Notes: generated from the sequence alone by a model not told the origin. Shown: positions 1-6,781, counted from the first letter of the stretch. The stretch is DNA of 8,210 bases from Candidatus Zixiibacteriota bacterium (GCA_030631455.1 DAOVLC010000047.1:1-8210); one strand, 5' to 3'. Program-made: numbers and translations.

Positions 1-287
1 AAGGCTGCGATACCGCCTGTTTTCTGAGCTTCAGCAATAATATGGAGCGCGAGCGTTGTCTTGCCTGACGCCTCCGGGCCGTAGATCTCGACAACACGCC
101 CACGCGGCACACCACCCACGCCGAGGGCATGGTCAAGACCAAGTGAGCCGGTTGGAATTACCAGCAGACCCTCGATCTTCTGGTCGGAACCGAGCCGCAT
201 GATCGACCCCTTGCCATGCTGGCGCTCTATCTGGACAAGTGCCTGATCCAGCGCTTTCTTCTTATCCGGTGTTTCGGAACTCCCCAT
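1..287 (-). CDS. recA: RecA recombinase, N-terminal part (cut by window edge)
   Basis: This is the 5' portion of recA; 95 full codons are visible before the window edge. RecA forms ATP-dependent filaments on single-stranded DNA, catalyses strand exchange and triggers LexA-type self-cleavage. The N-terminal helix region carries the family signature around [15 protein letters not shown] (residues 19-33). It is followed by the [29 protein letters not shown] stretch. The Walker A motif GPEASGKT lies at residues 70-77. The ATG at 285-287 is preceded by a perfect AGGAGG ribosome binding site. recA is the last visible gene of the pgsA-pgpA-cinA-thpR operon, starting 17 bp after the thpR stop. I saw no LexA-like box directly upstream of recA, so any damage induction would act through the operon promoter or an internal one. 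The identification is firm; only the C-terminal part is missing. Confidence 0.97.
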   Translation of the reverse strand, partial: MGSSETPDKKKALDQALVQIERQHGKGSIMRLGSDQKIEGLLVIPTGSLGLDHALGVGGVPRGRVVEIYGPEASGKTTLALHIIAEAQKTGGIAA

Positions 288-295
288 TTTTGGTA

Positions 296-301
296 CCTCC
301 T
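296..301 (-). promoter_or_regulatory. Strong Shine-Dalgarno site of recA
   Basis: The minus strand reads AGGAGG here, a full match to the anti-Shine-Dalgarno core, with 8 nt to the recA ATG. It fills the short gap after the thpR stop codon (305-307). It fixes the recA start and suggests recA is translated more strongly than its operon neighbours, whose sites are shorter or weaker. Confidence 0.85.
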
Positions 302-304
302 ATC

Positions 305-865
305 CTATGAAATGAGTTCAAATTCCTTTAACGAGGTATATATAGGCCCCTGCGGTCGCAGAGTACTCTGGTAGAAGACCACTTTCGAAACTGTGGTCGC
401 CGATGAACTGAAATCCATGCCCGAGATATCGCGTGTAAGAGACTCAATATTCCCGGCATCTTTGACTCTTCCAATCGTAAGATGCGCCGAGAATTTGCGC
501 TTTTCGGGCTTGAATCCAAGCGGTCCGACTGCCTGCTCGATTTCCCGCGACAGATCTTTCAGGCCGTCATAACCCTCCTTGAGACCGACCCAGATGACCC
601 GAGGGCGGTGAGCATTCGGGAAACATCCAAGTTTCTCAAGCGATAGTTCGAATGCCTTGTGGTTGGACACTGCGTTAGCAATCGCGCCGTACAGATCAGG
701 CAGAATCTTATCATCGGTATCACCGAGGAATTTGAGAGTAATATGCACATTTCCGATTTTGACCCACTTGACGCGGACATCATAGTTCATCAACTTATCA
801 AGAATCGCCCCGACTTCTTCTCTCTGCCGGTCAGATATGTCAACAGCGATAAATGCACGCAACAT
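305..865 (-). CDS. thpR: RNA 2',3'-cyclic phosphodiesterase (ThpR/LigT, 2H family)
   Basis: This is a complete 186-residue protein of usual family length (about 180-190). It belongs to the 2H phosphoesterase family, which hydrolyses 2',3'-cyclic phosphate ends of RNA to 2'-phosphate and can show weak 2'-5' RNA ligase activity in vitro. Two catalytic His-x-Thr motifs are visible: HITL at residues 41-44 and HLTI at 128-131, spaced as expected for the two lobes. The N-terminus (MLRAFIAVDI) and the PRVIWVGL stretch near residues 88-95 are also typical. The start lies 1 bp beyond the cinA stop, with a GGAG-type ribosome site inside the end of cinA, so translation is probably coupled. Placement between cinA and recA matches the cinA-ligT-recA operon known from Deinococcus. 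The physiological substrate is unknown. A cytoplasmic location is expected because there is no signal peptide or membrane segment. Confidence 0.93.
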   Translation of the reverse strand: MLRAFIAVDISDRQREEVGAILDKLMNYDVRVKWVKIGNVHITLKFLGDTDDKILPDLYGAIANAVSNHKAFELSLEKLGCFPNAHRPRVIWVGLKEGYDGLKDLSREIEQAVGPLGFKPEKRKFSAHLTIGRVKDAGNIESLTRDISGMDFSSSATTVSKVVFYQSTLRPQGPIYTSLKEFELIS

Positions 866-866
866 A

Positions 867-2105
867 TCACATCTCCAAGAGTTTGAGCCGCAACAAATTC
901 AATACTGTGTAAGCTGATCTGGTTCGGATCACATAGCGGTCACCAGAGAAACTGCAGCGCTTTACCGTTGCACCATTGTGATCGGCCACAGCGAGATACA
1001 CCAGCCCAACCGGTTTCTCTGCGGTACCGCCACCCGGCCCCGCTATTCCGGTGGAAGCTAAAGCGAAGTCTGTCTCGGACGTGCGACGCATGCCCTCCGC
1101 CATCTCGCGACAGGTCTGCTCGGATACTGCACCGTATTTCTGTAGAGTTTCAGACTTGACGCCAAGCCTCGCCATCTTCGCTTCGTTGGAATAGGTTACC
1201 GCTCCCTGCACGAAGTAATCGGAGCTGCCTGCTATGTCGGTCAGCATCTTGGCAATCAGGCCGCCCGTGCATGACTCTGCGGTCGACAGAGTCACCTTTT
1301 TCTCCTTGAGAAGCGTAGTGACCTTGTCAAGCAAGCTCTCTTCCTCGGTCGAGAAGATATGTTTCTTGACAACCTCACAGATTTCCTCGAAATTCTTTTC
1401 GAGTGTCTTCTCAACTTCCGATCTGTCTAGGCCGTCTCCACGAAGCCTGAGAGTTACGCCTGCGTACGATGGCAGGAACGCCATACGAACTCCATCTGGA
1501 GTGTAGCCTGATTCCTTGAGCATGGTTGCAAGCTTCGATTCCGGAATGCCGAACGTAGAAATATTCCTGAAGAGTATCACGCGGTGGGATCCTCTTTTCT
1601 CCAGGTACGGAATAAGGGCTTGATCCATAAGTGCGCGCATCTCCGAGGGCACTCCGGCCATAGCGCAGAACACTGTGCCTTCACGATCAAACAGAATGCC
1701 CGGAGCTGTACCGAGCGGATTGGCAAGAAGGGTTGCGCCTTCAGGTTGCTTCGCCATACCTCTCGCCATCTCCGACATCGAAATGCCAAGCTGCTGATAG
1801 CGTACTTTCAGTGCTGCCAATACTTCCCCATACTCAATGAGCTGAGTCTCGAAGACTCTGCAAATAACTCCTTTGGTTATGTCATCCTCTGTCGGACCGA
1901 GTCCCCCTGTCGTAATGACGAGATCAAACGCAGCCAGTCCCGCGTTTATTTCTCGCTCAATGTCTTCGGTGTTGTCGCCGACTGAGCAGCGTTTGGTGAC
2001 ATCAACTCCGATTGCCAGCAGGTCTTTCGCAATGTAAGCTGCGTTCGTATCGACCGTAGCCCCGGAGAGAATCTCGTCACCGATTGTGATTATGATCGCA
2101 TTCAT
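867..2105 (-). CDS. cinA: CinA family protein, probable nicotinamide-nucleotide amidohydrolase
   Basis: This 412-residue, full-length two-domain CinA is cytoplasmic. The N-terminal MoaB/MogA-like domain (about residues 1-170) shows GDEILSG (9-15), DTN (19-21) and the TTGGLGPTEDD loop (65-75). In studied homologues this domain carries ADP-ribose pyrophosphatase activity. A linker domain follows. The C-terminal PncC-type domain (about 255-410) shows TAESCTGG (275-282), YSNEAK (305-310), GAVSEQ and STGIAGPGGGTAEKPVGLVY (351-370); the serine in AESCTGG is the proposed nucleophile. The domain deamidates NMN to nicotinate mononucleotide, recycling the NMN released by NAD-consuming enzymes such as DNA ligase. 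The ATG overlaps the pgpA stop (ATGA), with an AAGG ribosome site 5 nt upstream, implying translational coupling. Co-transcription with recA is common in bacteria. Its older link to competence is indirect, and nothing here shows that this cell is competent. Confidence 0.95.
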   Translation of the reverse strand: MNAIIITIGDEILSGATVDTNAAYIAKDLLAIGVDVTKRCSVGDNTEDIEREINAGLAAFDLVITTGGLGPTEDDITKGVICRVFETQLIEYGEVLAALKVRYQQLGISMSEMARGMAKQPEGATLLANPLGTAPGILFDREGTVFCAMAGVPSEMRALMDQALIPYLEKRGSHRVILFRNISTFGIPESKLATMLKESGYTPDGVRMAFLPSYAGVTLRLRGDGLDRSEVEKTLEKNFEEICEVVKKHIFSTEEESLLDKVTTLLKEKKVTLSTAESCTGGLIAKMLTDIAGSSDYFVQGAVTYSNEAKMARLGVKSETLQKYGAVSEQTCREMAEGMRRTSETDFALASTGIAGPGGGTAEKPVGLVYLAVADHNGATVKRCSFSGDRYVIRTRSAYTVLNLLRLKLLEM

Positions 2106-2554
2106 AATGCCTTAGTGAAGTACACCACCACTTGAAGCAGCAGATTCGCATAAACTCCCGCGAACACATCGTCTATGGTTATCCCAAACCCCGACGGCAG
2201 ACGTTCGGATTGTCGAGCCGGGAAGGGTTTTATGACATCCATGATACGAAAGAGCACAAAACCTAACAGATAATAATACCAAACTCGCGGCACAAAAACA
2301 AGCGTTACCATCATTCCGGCGATCTCATCAATGACAATCGGTCTCGCATCATGGCCAAGCTCCTTCTCCGCAAGTGAGGATAAATAGATCGAGATTACTA
2401 TCATCGCGATTGTCATAGCGATCTGATATACCGGATCGACGCCGAACAGGAATATGCACAACACAAGCCCGGGGAGCGATCCCCACGTACCCGGAATGAG
2501 AGGAAGCTCTCCCATGTAGCAACCGGTCGCCAGAAATCTCACGATACCTTTCAT
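2102..2554 (-). CDS. pgpA: Phosphatidylglycerophosphatase A
   Basis: This 150-residue integral membrane protein is predicted to dephosphorylate phosphatidylglycerol phosphate to phosphatidylglycerol at the inner membrane. PgpA family motifs are in order: a GELPLIPGTWGSLPG segment (15-29), DEIAG (76-80), RIMDVIKPFPARQSERLP (103-120) and GITIDDVFAG (124-133). The conserved acidic residues D76, E77, D106, D128 and D129 are candidate metal or catalytic ligands. About four hydrophobic segments are visible, and the length is close to the usual 150-170. The ATG directly abuts the TAA of pgsA (0 bp), and the stop overlaps the cinA start by 4 bp. Its product acts on the product of its neighbour PgsA, so the two genes encode consecutive steps of one pathway. 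The identification is strong from the motifs. Confidence 0.94.
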   Translation of the reverse strand: MKGIVRFLATGCYMGELPLIPGTWGSLPGLVLCIFLFGVDPVYQIAMTIAMIVISIYLSSLAEKELGHDARPIVIDEIAGMMVTLVFVPRVWYYYLLGFVLFRIMDVIKPFPARQSERLPSGFGITIDDVFAGVYANLLLQVVVYFTKAL

Positions 2555-3142
2555 TTAGGACAACATCCCTTTCAGCAGATAGAAATTCTTGATCAGATAA
2601 TCGATCCCGGTCCACACTGTAACCACCATCGTAACAAACAACATGACATCAAAAGCGGTGATCATTGCAGGATCAGTGAGTATCCCCCAATTTACGCCCC
2701 ACAGAGGCAGGAAGGTTTTGAGATTGATAAATCCGAGTATAACGCCGACTGTAATCATCTGAAGCGTCGTTTTGACCTTGGCAAATCCGGTTGTGACGAT
2801 TAGCACACCTTTGTACGCAGCGAGAGATCTCAACCCGGTTATGAAGAAATCGCGGGCAATAATCGGGAGCACCATCCACAGTTTCGCATACCCGAGAGCT
2901 ATGAAAGCCACGAGAGCCGAGGATATTAGTATCTTGTCGGCGAGTGGGTCCATGAATTTCCCAAAGCTGGTTGTGATATTATATTTCCGCGCGAGCCAGC
3001 CGTCAACCGTATCGGTCAATGCCGCCAGGATAAAGATGATCAGTGCGGACAGCCGCGCGTACACGTTGTCTATCAGGAATAGAAAAACGAATAAAGGTGC
3101 CAGAAAGATACGGAATAATGTCAATCGGTTCGGCCAGTTCAT
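2555..3142 (-). CDS. pgsA: CDP-diacylglycerol--glycerol-3-phosphate 3-phosphatidyltransferase
   Basis: This 195-residue membrane enzyme transfers a phosphatidyl group from CDP-diacylglycerol to glycerol-3-phosphate, giving phosphatidylglycerol phosphate. The CDP-alcohol phosphotransferase signature D-x2-D-G-x2-A-R-x8-G-x3-D-x3-D is complete, with D44, D47, G48, A51, R52, G61, D65 and D69; the aspartates bind the catalytic metal. The N-terminus MNWPNRLTLFRI is typical of PgsA, and several hydrophobic helices follow (about 15-45, 70-90, 95-145 and 155-185). Length and motif spacing fit PgsA better than the phosphatidylserine or cardiolipin branches. The start is supported by an AGAGG ribosome site 5 nt upstream (3148-3152). 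It is the first gene of the pgsA-pgpA-cinA-thpR-recA operon, and a sigma70-like promoter lies just upstream. Confidence 0.94.
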   Translation of the reverse strand: MNWPNRLTLFRIFLAPLFVFLFLIDNVYARLSALIIFILAALTDTVDGWLARKYNITTSFGKFMDPLADKILISSALVAFIALGYAKLWMVLPIIARDFFITGLRSLAAYKGVLIVTTGFAKVKTTLQMITVGVILGFINLKTFLPLWGVNWGILTDPAMITAFDVMLFVTMVVTVWTGIDYLIKNFYLLKGMLS

Positions 3143-3162
3143 CTAAGCCTCTGAAATGCCCT

Positions 3163-3191
3163 ATGTTATGGCAAAACACTCAGTATGTCAA
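3163..3191 (-). promoter_or_regulatory. Sigma70-type promoter of the pgsA-pgpA-cinA-thpR-recA operon
   Basis: On the minus strand a perfect -35 box TTGACA (3186-3191) is separated by exactly 17 bp from TAACAT (3163-3168), a 4/6 match to the -10 consensus. The inferred start site is near 3156, giving a short leader of about 14 nt that just includes the pgsA ribosome site. It lies in the 126-bp gap between the peptidase gene and pgsA, the only sizeable gap upstream of the operon. Prediction is from sequence only. Confidence 0.62.
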
Positions 3192-3212
3192 ATGGTTTGT
3201 GCGAGGCGAAAT

Positions 3213-3224
3213 CAGACATGTCTG
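3213..3224. promoter_or_regulatory. Perfect 12-bp palindrome, candidate regulator site upstream of pgsA
   Basis: The sequence CAGACATGTCTG is a perfect inverted repeat with no spacer. Its centre is about 62 bp upstream of the inferred pgsA start site and 22 bp upstream of the -35 box, a usual position for an activator dimer. It does not match the textbook LexA boxes of E. coli or Bacillus. Without a loop or T-run it is not a terminator. Which protein binds it, if any, is unknown, and a 12-bp palindrome can occur by chance. Confidence 0.35.
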
Positions 3225-3246
3225 GCGGCACACGACTTTCAGTCAG

Positions 3247-3263
3247 CAACCTTGCGGAGGTTG
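3247..3263 (-). terminator. Weak hairpin just after the peptidase gene, possible terminator
   Basis: A 6-bp perfect stem (CAACCT / AGGTTG) with a 5-nt loop begins 5 nt after the peptidase stop codon. The position suits a terminator or an mRNA 3'-end protector. No T-run follows on the minus strand, so it is not a standard intrinsic terminator and readthrough into pgsA is possible. Confidence 0.25.
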
Positions 3264-3268
3264 ATTTC

Positions 3269-5089
3269 CTATCTCGCTAACTCCACAAACTGCTCCACAT
3301 CTTCAAGCATACGATCTACAGCCGCTTCCCAGAATCCGTCTTTCGTGAGGTCGACACCAAGATGTTTCTGGCCGAGTTCCTCGGTTGTCATACTGCCCGT
3401 ATCGTGCAACAGGTTTCGGTATTTCGATGCGAAGGCAGCTCCCTCCTTCTTCGCTCGGTCATATACTCCGCCAGCGAACAGAAATCCGAATGTGTACGGG
3501 AAGTTGTAGAACGGTATCCCGGTCAGGAAGAAATGCAGCTTCGACGCCCAGAATAGCGGATAATACCCATCGGAGTCGAGCGTGTCCCCAAATGCCTCTT
3601 TCTGCGCCTGAACCATCAATTCTTCGAGTCGTTTCCTCGGAATCACACCGTCCTTGCGCTCTGCATAAAAAGTGCTGTCGAATATGAAGCGCGCATGCAG
3701 ATTACAGAACAGCACATGAGCACGGCTCAGCTTCTGATCGAGCAGCATCAGTTTCTCATCCTGATCGGCTGCCTGCGAAAGCGCTGCATCTGTCACGAGA
3801 AGCTCGTTGAAAATCGATGCGGTTTCCGCAAGATTCATAGGATACATACCTGCGAAATAGGGGTCTTCTCTGAGGACATTATGATGGTACGCGTGACCAA
3901 GCTCATGCGCCAGTGTCATCAGATCGCCAAATGTATCGAGGTAGGTCATAAAAATTCGGCTCTCTTTTATCGGGCCAAACCCGGTACAGAACCCGCCCGC
4001 AGCCTTGTCGGAACGGTTCTCCGCCTCAATCCATCTCTTCTCGAACGCAGTATCGGAGAACTTAGCCATCTCATCTGAAAACCCACCTAGATGCTTTACG
4101 ATCAACTTCCGTGCATCGGCAAATGAGACTGTCCGGTCAGATTTCCCGACCGGTGCGGTCTGATCGTACCACATAAACTTATCCATACCGAGAAGCTTCT
4201 TCTTGGCCTCGATATACGGCACGAGCTTCGACACACCTTTCGCGACAGCTCTCCACATCGCGTCCAGAGTCTCCCGCTTCATTCGACCCATAACCAGCGG
4301 CTCGTAGAGCGGAGAATCCCATTTGCGATGCTTATAAAGGGTGAGGCGAAAGCCACCGAGCGAGTTGAGAATCATCGTGACGTAGTCAGCCCGAGTCTCC
4401 CACGCGCCTTCCAGCTTCTCGAATGCCTGCTGCCTGATTGACCGATCCGGGCTGTCCATCTTGCTCGCAAGTTGACCGAGCGAAATTTCAGTAGTTTTGC
4501 CATCTTCCACGAAATCGACCTTCAGATCGCCAGCCATCTTATCATACAACCTGTTCCAGGCATGATAGCCGTTGACCGCAAGCTCATTTGCAAAGGATTC
4601 GAATTCCTCATCCATTTTATTTCTGGCGTTCCTGCGCAGCTCATCAAGGTAAAACCTGACCCTGGAAAGCTCCCCGTCCTCGATAAGCGCCGCCCACTCG
4701 TTATCATCCTGTTTCTTGCCGAATGCTTCGAGCCGGGTTTCAAGGTTGTTGTACTCGGAGACTAAGACATCCATTTCCTGGAATATATCGAGAGCCTTGC
4801 TGTCCTTGACATCTTGCGCGGTCAGGCAATCAGCCATCGAATAGGCGCACTCGACATGTGAGGCAATCCGCTGAAATTCAAGAATGAACGTTCTGTAGGC
4901 ATCTCTGCTGGAACTGCTTAGTTCTTTCGGCAGATCATCAAAGGACTTATGGGCCGCGGCAAGGTCAGCTTTCAATTTATCGCGGAATGCGTTATACTCA
5001 GCCGATGCTGATCCACCGGGAAAGATCGATTCGAGATTCCACTTCATCGCCAGATTCGCCACAGCCTCTTTATCTAATCCGTTACTCAT
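3269..5089 (-). CDS. M3 family oligoendopeptidase (PepF-like zinc metallopeptidase)
   Basis: This 606-residue protein has the usual length of the PepF/M3B oligoendopeptidases. These cytoplasmic zinc enzymes trim short peptides of roughly 5-20 residues. The zinc site is intact: HELGH at 395-399 (H395 and H399 as ligands, E396 catalytic), followed by E422 in NLAETASIFNE as the third ligand. The C-terminal region HFFLTGIPFYNFPYTFGFLFAGGVY is typical and holds the aromatic residues expected near the substrate carbonyl. The N-terminal half is helical and charged and matches the oligopeptidase F N-terminal domain. There is no signal peptide. The start is backed by an AAGGAG ribosome site 6 nt upstream (5096-5101). 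The gene is probably a single-gene unit, with its own promoter at 5181-5209 and a 126-bp gap after it. The link to neighbouring pathways is unclear. A more exact subfamily call would need a search. Confidence 0.93.
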   Translation of the reverse strand: MSNGLDKEAVANLAMKWNLESIFPGGSASAEYNAFRDKLKADLAAAHKSFDDLPKELSSSSRDAYRTFILEFQRIASHVECAYSMADCLTAQDVKDSKALDIFQEMDVLVSEYNNLETRLEAFGKKQDDNEWAALIEDGELSRVRFYLDELRRNARNKMDEEFESFANELAVNGYHAWNRLYDKMAGDLKVDFVEDGKTTEISLGQLASKMDSPDRSIRQQAFEKLEGAWETRADYVTMILNSLGGFRLTLYKHRKWDSPLYEPLVMGRMKRETLDAMWRAVAKGVSKLVPYIEAKKKLLGMDKFMWYDQTAPVGKSDRTVSFADARKLIVKHLGGFSDEMAKFSDTAFEKRWIEAENRSDKAAGGFCTGFGPIKESRIFMTYLDTFGDLMTLAHELGHAYHHNVLREDPYFAGMYPMNLAETASIFNELLVTDAALSQAADQDEKLMLLDQKLSRAHVLFCNLHARFIFDSTFYAERKDGVIPRKRLEELMVQAQKEAFGDTLDSDGYYPLFWASKLHFFLTGIPFYNFPYTFGFLFAGGVYDRAKKEGAAFASKYRNLLHDTGSMTTEELGQKHLGVDLTKDGFWEAAVDRMLEDVEQFVELAR

Positions 5090-5132
5090 TTCAATCTCCT
5101 TCTATGATGGCTTCAGTATCCGCAACAAATCA

Positions 5133-5165
5133 TCATTCGGATGCGTGCAGCCGCAACCCGAATGA
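5133..5165 (-). promoter_or_regulatory. Stem-loop in the 5' leader of the peptidase gene
   Basis: Arms TCATTCGG (5133-5140) and CCGAATGA (5158-5165) form a perfect 8-bp stem. In the RNA the 17-nt loop can fold further through a G-U pair, a bulged U and a UGCG/CGCA helix closing a 6-nt loop, giving about 13 pairs. It begins roughly 9 nt from the inferred transcript start and ends about 44 nt before the start codon. No T-run follows, so it is not an obvious attenuator. A 5'-end mRNA stabiliser or a dyad bound by a regulator are both possible. Confidence 0.45.
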
Positions 5166-5180
5166 ATCATATATCCATAG

Positions 5181-5209
5181 ATAATAAGGGAGAACTGCGC
5201 AGATTTCAA
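5181..5209 (-). promoter_or_regulatory. Sigma70-type promoter of the peptidase gene
   Basis: On the minus strand TTGAAA (5204-5209; 5/6 to consensus) and TATTAT (5181-5186; 5/6) are separated by exactly 17 bp. The inferred start is near 5174, giving a leader of about 85 nt before the peptidase ATG. It sits in the gap between the UbiA-type gene and the peptidase gene, 27 bp after the UbiA-type stop. It is the best promoter match I found in the window. Confidence 0.65.
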
Positions 5210-5228
5210 GCGGAATGTCGGCCAATCC

Positions 5229-5246
5229 TATATTGTCTATATTGTC
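5229..5246. repeat. Tandem 9-bp duplication across a stop codon
   Basis: TATATTGTC occurs twice head to tail. On the coding strand this reads ACA ATA TAG twice in frame, so the last codons and stop of the UbiA-type gene are exactly duplicated and a second in-frame TAG follows 9 bp later. It is probably replication slippage; the protein is unaffected because the first stop is used. Confidence 0.8.
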
Positions 5247-6115
5247 ATCAAGATCAGGACCGTAGCCAGCCAGAGGAGAACATCGATAAGCATCGGTAGA
5301 TCTGTCAGAAGAAGCCGTGATGGCGATCCGCCCTCTTCCTTCTTGTGGATCAGGTAAAGATACCTGAATATCCCGTAGAGCACGAACGGCACACTGATTT
5401 CGAGATGCTGCACACCTAGCTTCTCCTCTACCTCGGGCGAAAGCGTGTAGAATGTGTATGCCACTACAACAGACGCCGTGACAACGGATATCATCTGATC
5501 GAGGAAATAGGTCGAGTAGTGTTCAAGACTCCGTCGATGCTCAGCTGCGATCTTATCGAGTGACGCCAGTTCATGCCTGCGCTTTCCGAATCCAAGAAAG
5601 AGCGCGAGCAGAAAAGTGCAGACTACCAGCCACGAGGATATCGGAACATCTATAGCAATACCCCCTCCAACAGCTCTCAACACAAACCCGGCCGCAATTG
5701 TCATAACATCCAGGATCACGATATTCTTGAGCAGAACAGTATAGAAAACATTCAGAAGAGCGTACGCGGCAATGATAAACAGCGTTGACTGATTCATGGT
5801 CAGAGCGGCAATCAAGAGAGCCATAGCAACAAGAATTATTGCGACAACAACCGCCGCCTTTCGGGGCAGCGCTCCCGACGCTATCGGTCGCTTTGACTTT
5901 CGAGGATGCAAGCGGTCCTTCTCGTAATCGATCACATCGTTAAAGAGATAGACCGACGACGACACAAGACAGAATAGTGCAAAGAGGAGCACTGAAGTTT
6001 CAATCATCGGAACATTTGTAAAGTTCCTGGAAAAAACCAGCGCGCCAAAAATGACGAGGTTCTTGATCCATTGCTCAGGTCTGAGACTTCTGGCAAATCC
6101 ATTTAGAAACTTCAT
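5237..6115 (-). CDS. UbiA-superfamily transferase, decaprenyl-phosphate phosphoribosyltransferase-like
   Basis: This 292-residue polytopic membrane protein has about eight or nine hydrophobic segments. The first Asp-rich motif is N59-D60-x2-D63-x3-D67, within NDVIDYEKDRLHPRKSKRPIASG; it binds Mg2+ and prenyl diphosphate or phosphate in UbiA enzymes. The second conserved region is YTVLLKNIVILDVMTIAAGFVLRAVGGGIAIDVPISSWL, around D136, followed by LGKRRHEL. The N-terminus SLRPEQWIKNLVIFGALVF and these blocks closely follow the DPPR synthase branch (mycobacterial UbiA/Rv3806c type), not the quinone-making UbiA or MenA branches. That branch transfers 5-phosphoribose from PRPP to polyprenyl phosphate, the first step to lipid-linked arabinose or ribose donors. 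The start is 15 bp after the EpsI stop with no clear ribosome site, but the N-terminus aligns as expected. Its place beside exosortase genes suggests polymer synthesis. The exact substrate is inference. Confidence 0.85.
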   Translation of the reverse strand: MKFLNGFARSLRPEQWIKNLVIFGALVFSRNFTNVPMIETSVLLFALFCLVSSSVYLFNDVIDYEKDRLHPRKSKRPIASGALPRKAAVVVAIILVAMALLIAALTMNQSTLFIIAAYALLNVFYTVLLKNIVILDVMTIAAGFVLRAVGGGIAIDVPISSWLVVCTFLLALFLGFGKRRHELASLDKIAAEHRRSLEHYSTYFLDQMISVVTASVVVAYTFYTLSPEVEEKLGVQHLEISVPFVLYGIFRYLYLIHKKEEGGSPSRLLLTDLPMLIDVLLWLATVLILMTI

Positions 6116-6130
6116 AGTGATAAAATAGGA

Positions 6131-6781
6131 TCAAGAGGTCACAAACGGCAAGCTATTTTCTATCCGACCATAAAAAACCGAGAGGAAATCCTTCAGCGCC
6201 TTATCGCCTGAAGCCTCCTCACCTCCCGGCACCAGGGTGGTGAGACGAATTAGCGCAGCATCAGTCGGCATGAACATAAGGGCGTTGTGCACCAGATCAA
6301 GCTTCAGCCCATATTCGCTCGTCAGCTCGCCAGATCTGGTTCTGAACCAGTAGTACACAACTTGTCGTTGTTGCTTGCTTCCTATCACCACGCGGTTGAC
6401 CGAAAACCTGTGATTTCCGAATTCGAGATCAACCGTTTCGAGATCGAGAATCCCCCAGCCTCCACCTGGAAGACAATGCCGTGGGGAATGAATCTGTGAG
6501 CCGTATTTTTGATCTTCGAAGTATCCCACAAATAGAGACACATTTCGATTCTGAGCATCAGTGTACAGCCTTGAGGTTGTGTTAGTAGACTTGAGAACAT
6601 CAAGTGTGAAATCGGATAACAGAAACTCCCGAGCAGCCCACCCCTCCGATTCCATCGGAATCATCGAAAAATCCGACGGTTGGTCGGGGCTCACGCGAAC
6701 ATAACGCAGAACCAGGGCAAGCGCACCGCTGAGAATCAGCAGCGCGACTACGATGTAATATCGACCGGTAATTCTTTCCAT
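6131..6781 (-). CDS. epsI: EpsI family protein (exosortase-associated, DUF3485)
   Basis: This 216-residue protein has one N-terminal membrane helix (about 8-27, YYIVVALLILSGALALVLRY) and an extracytoplasmic remainder. It matches the EpsI/DUF3485 family by the IPMESEGW segment (41-48) and the core motif H98-SPRH-C103-LPGGGW109, whose His and Cys are the conserved candidates for function. EpsI is repeatedly found beside or fused to exosortases in exopolysaccharide loci; its biochemical role is not settled. I placed the start at the ATG at 6779-6781 rather than at an upstream in-frame ATG (7051). The intervening 90 codons lie wholly within the exosortase gene and read as low-quality shadow sequence, while the chosen start puts the membrane helix at the N-terminus. 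The gene overlaps the exosortase end by 34 bp, suggesting coupled translation. The ribosome site is weak. Confidence 0.87.
   Translation of the reverse strand: MERITGRYYIVVALLILSGALALVLRYVRVSPDQPSDFSMIPMESEGWAAREFLLSDFTLDVLKSTNTTSRLYTDAQNRNVSLFVGYFEDQKYGSQIHSPRHCLPGGGWGILDLETVDLEFGNHRFSVNRVVIGSKQQRQVVYYWFRTRSGELTSEYGLKLDLVHNALMFMPTDAALIRLTTLVPGGEEASGDKALKDFLSVFYGRIENSLPFVTS

Noticed and set aside
1584..1985. Plus-strand open frame of 133 codons opposite cinA
   Set aside because: It is antisense to well-conserved CinA sequence and has no recognisable motif, so it is a shadow frame.
3156..3509. Plus-strand frame crossing the gap between the peptidase gene and pgsA
   Set aside because: Most of it is antisense to the peptidase C-terminus. 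The gap itself is better explained by a promoter, a palindrome and a hairpin on the minus strand.
3695..4078. Plus-strand open frame of 127 codons opposite the peptidase gene
   Set aside because: It covers the strand opposite the HELGH region of a strong metallopeptidase and has no motif of its own.
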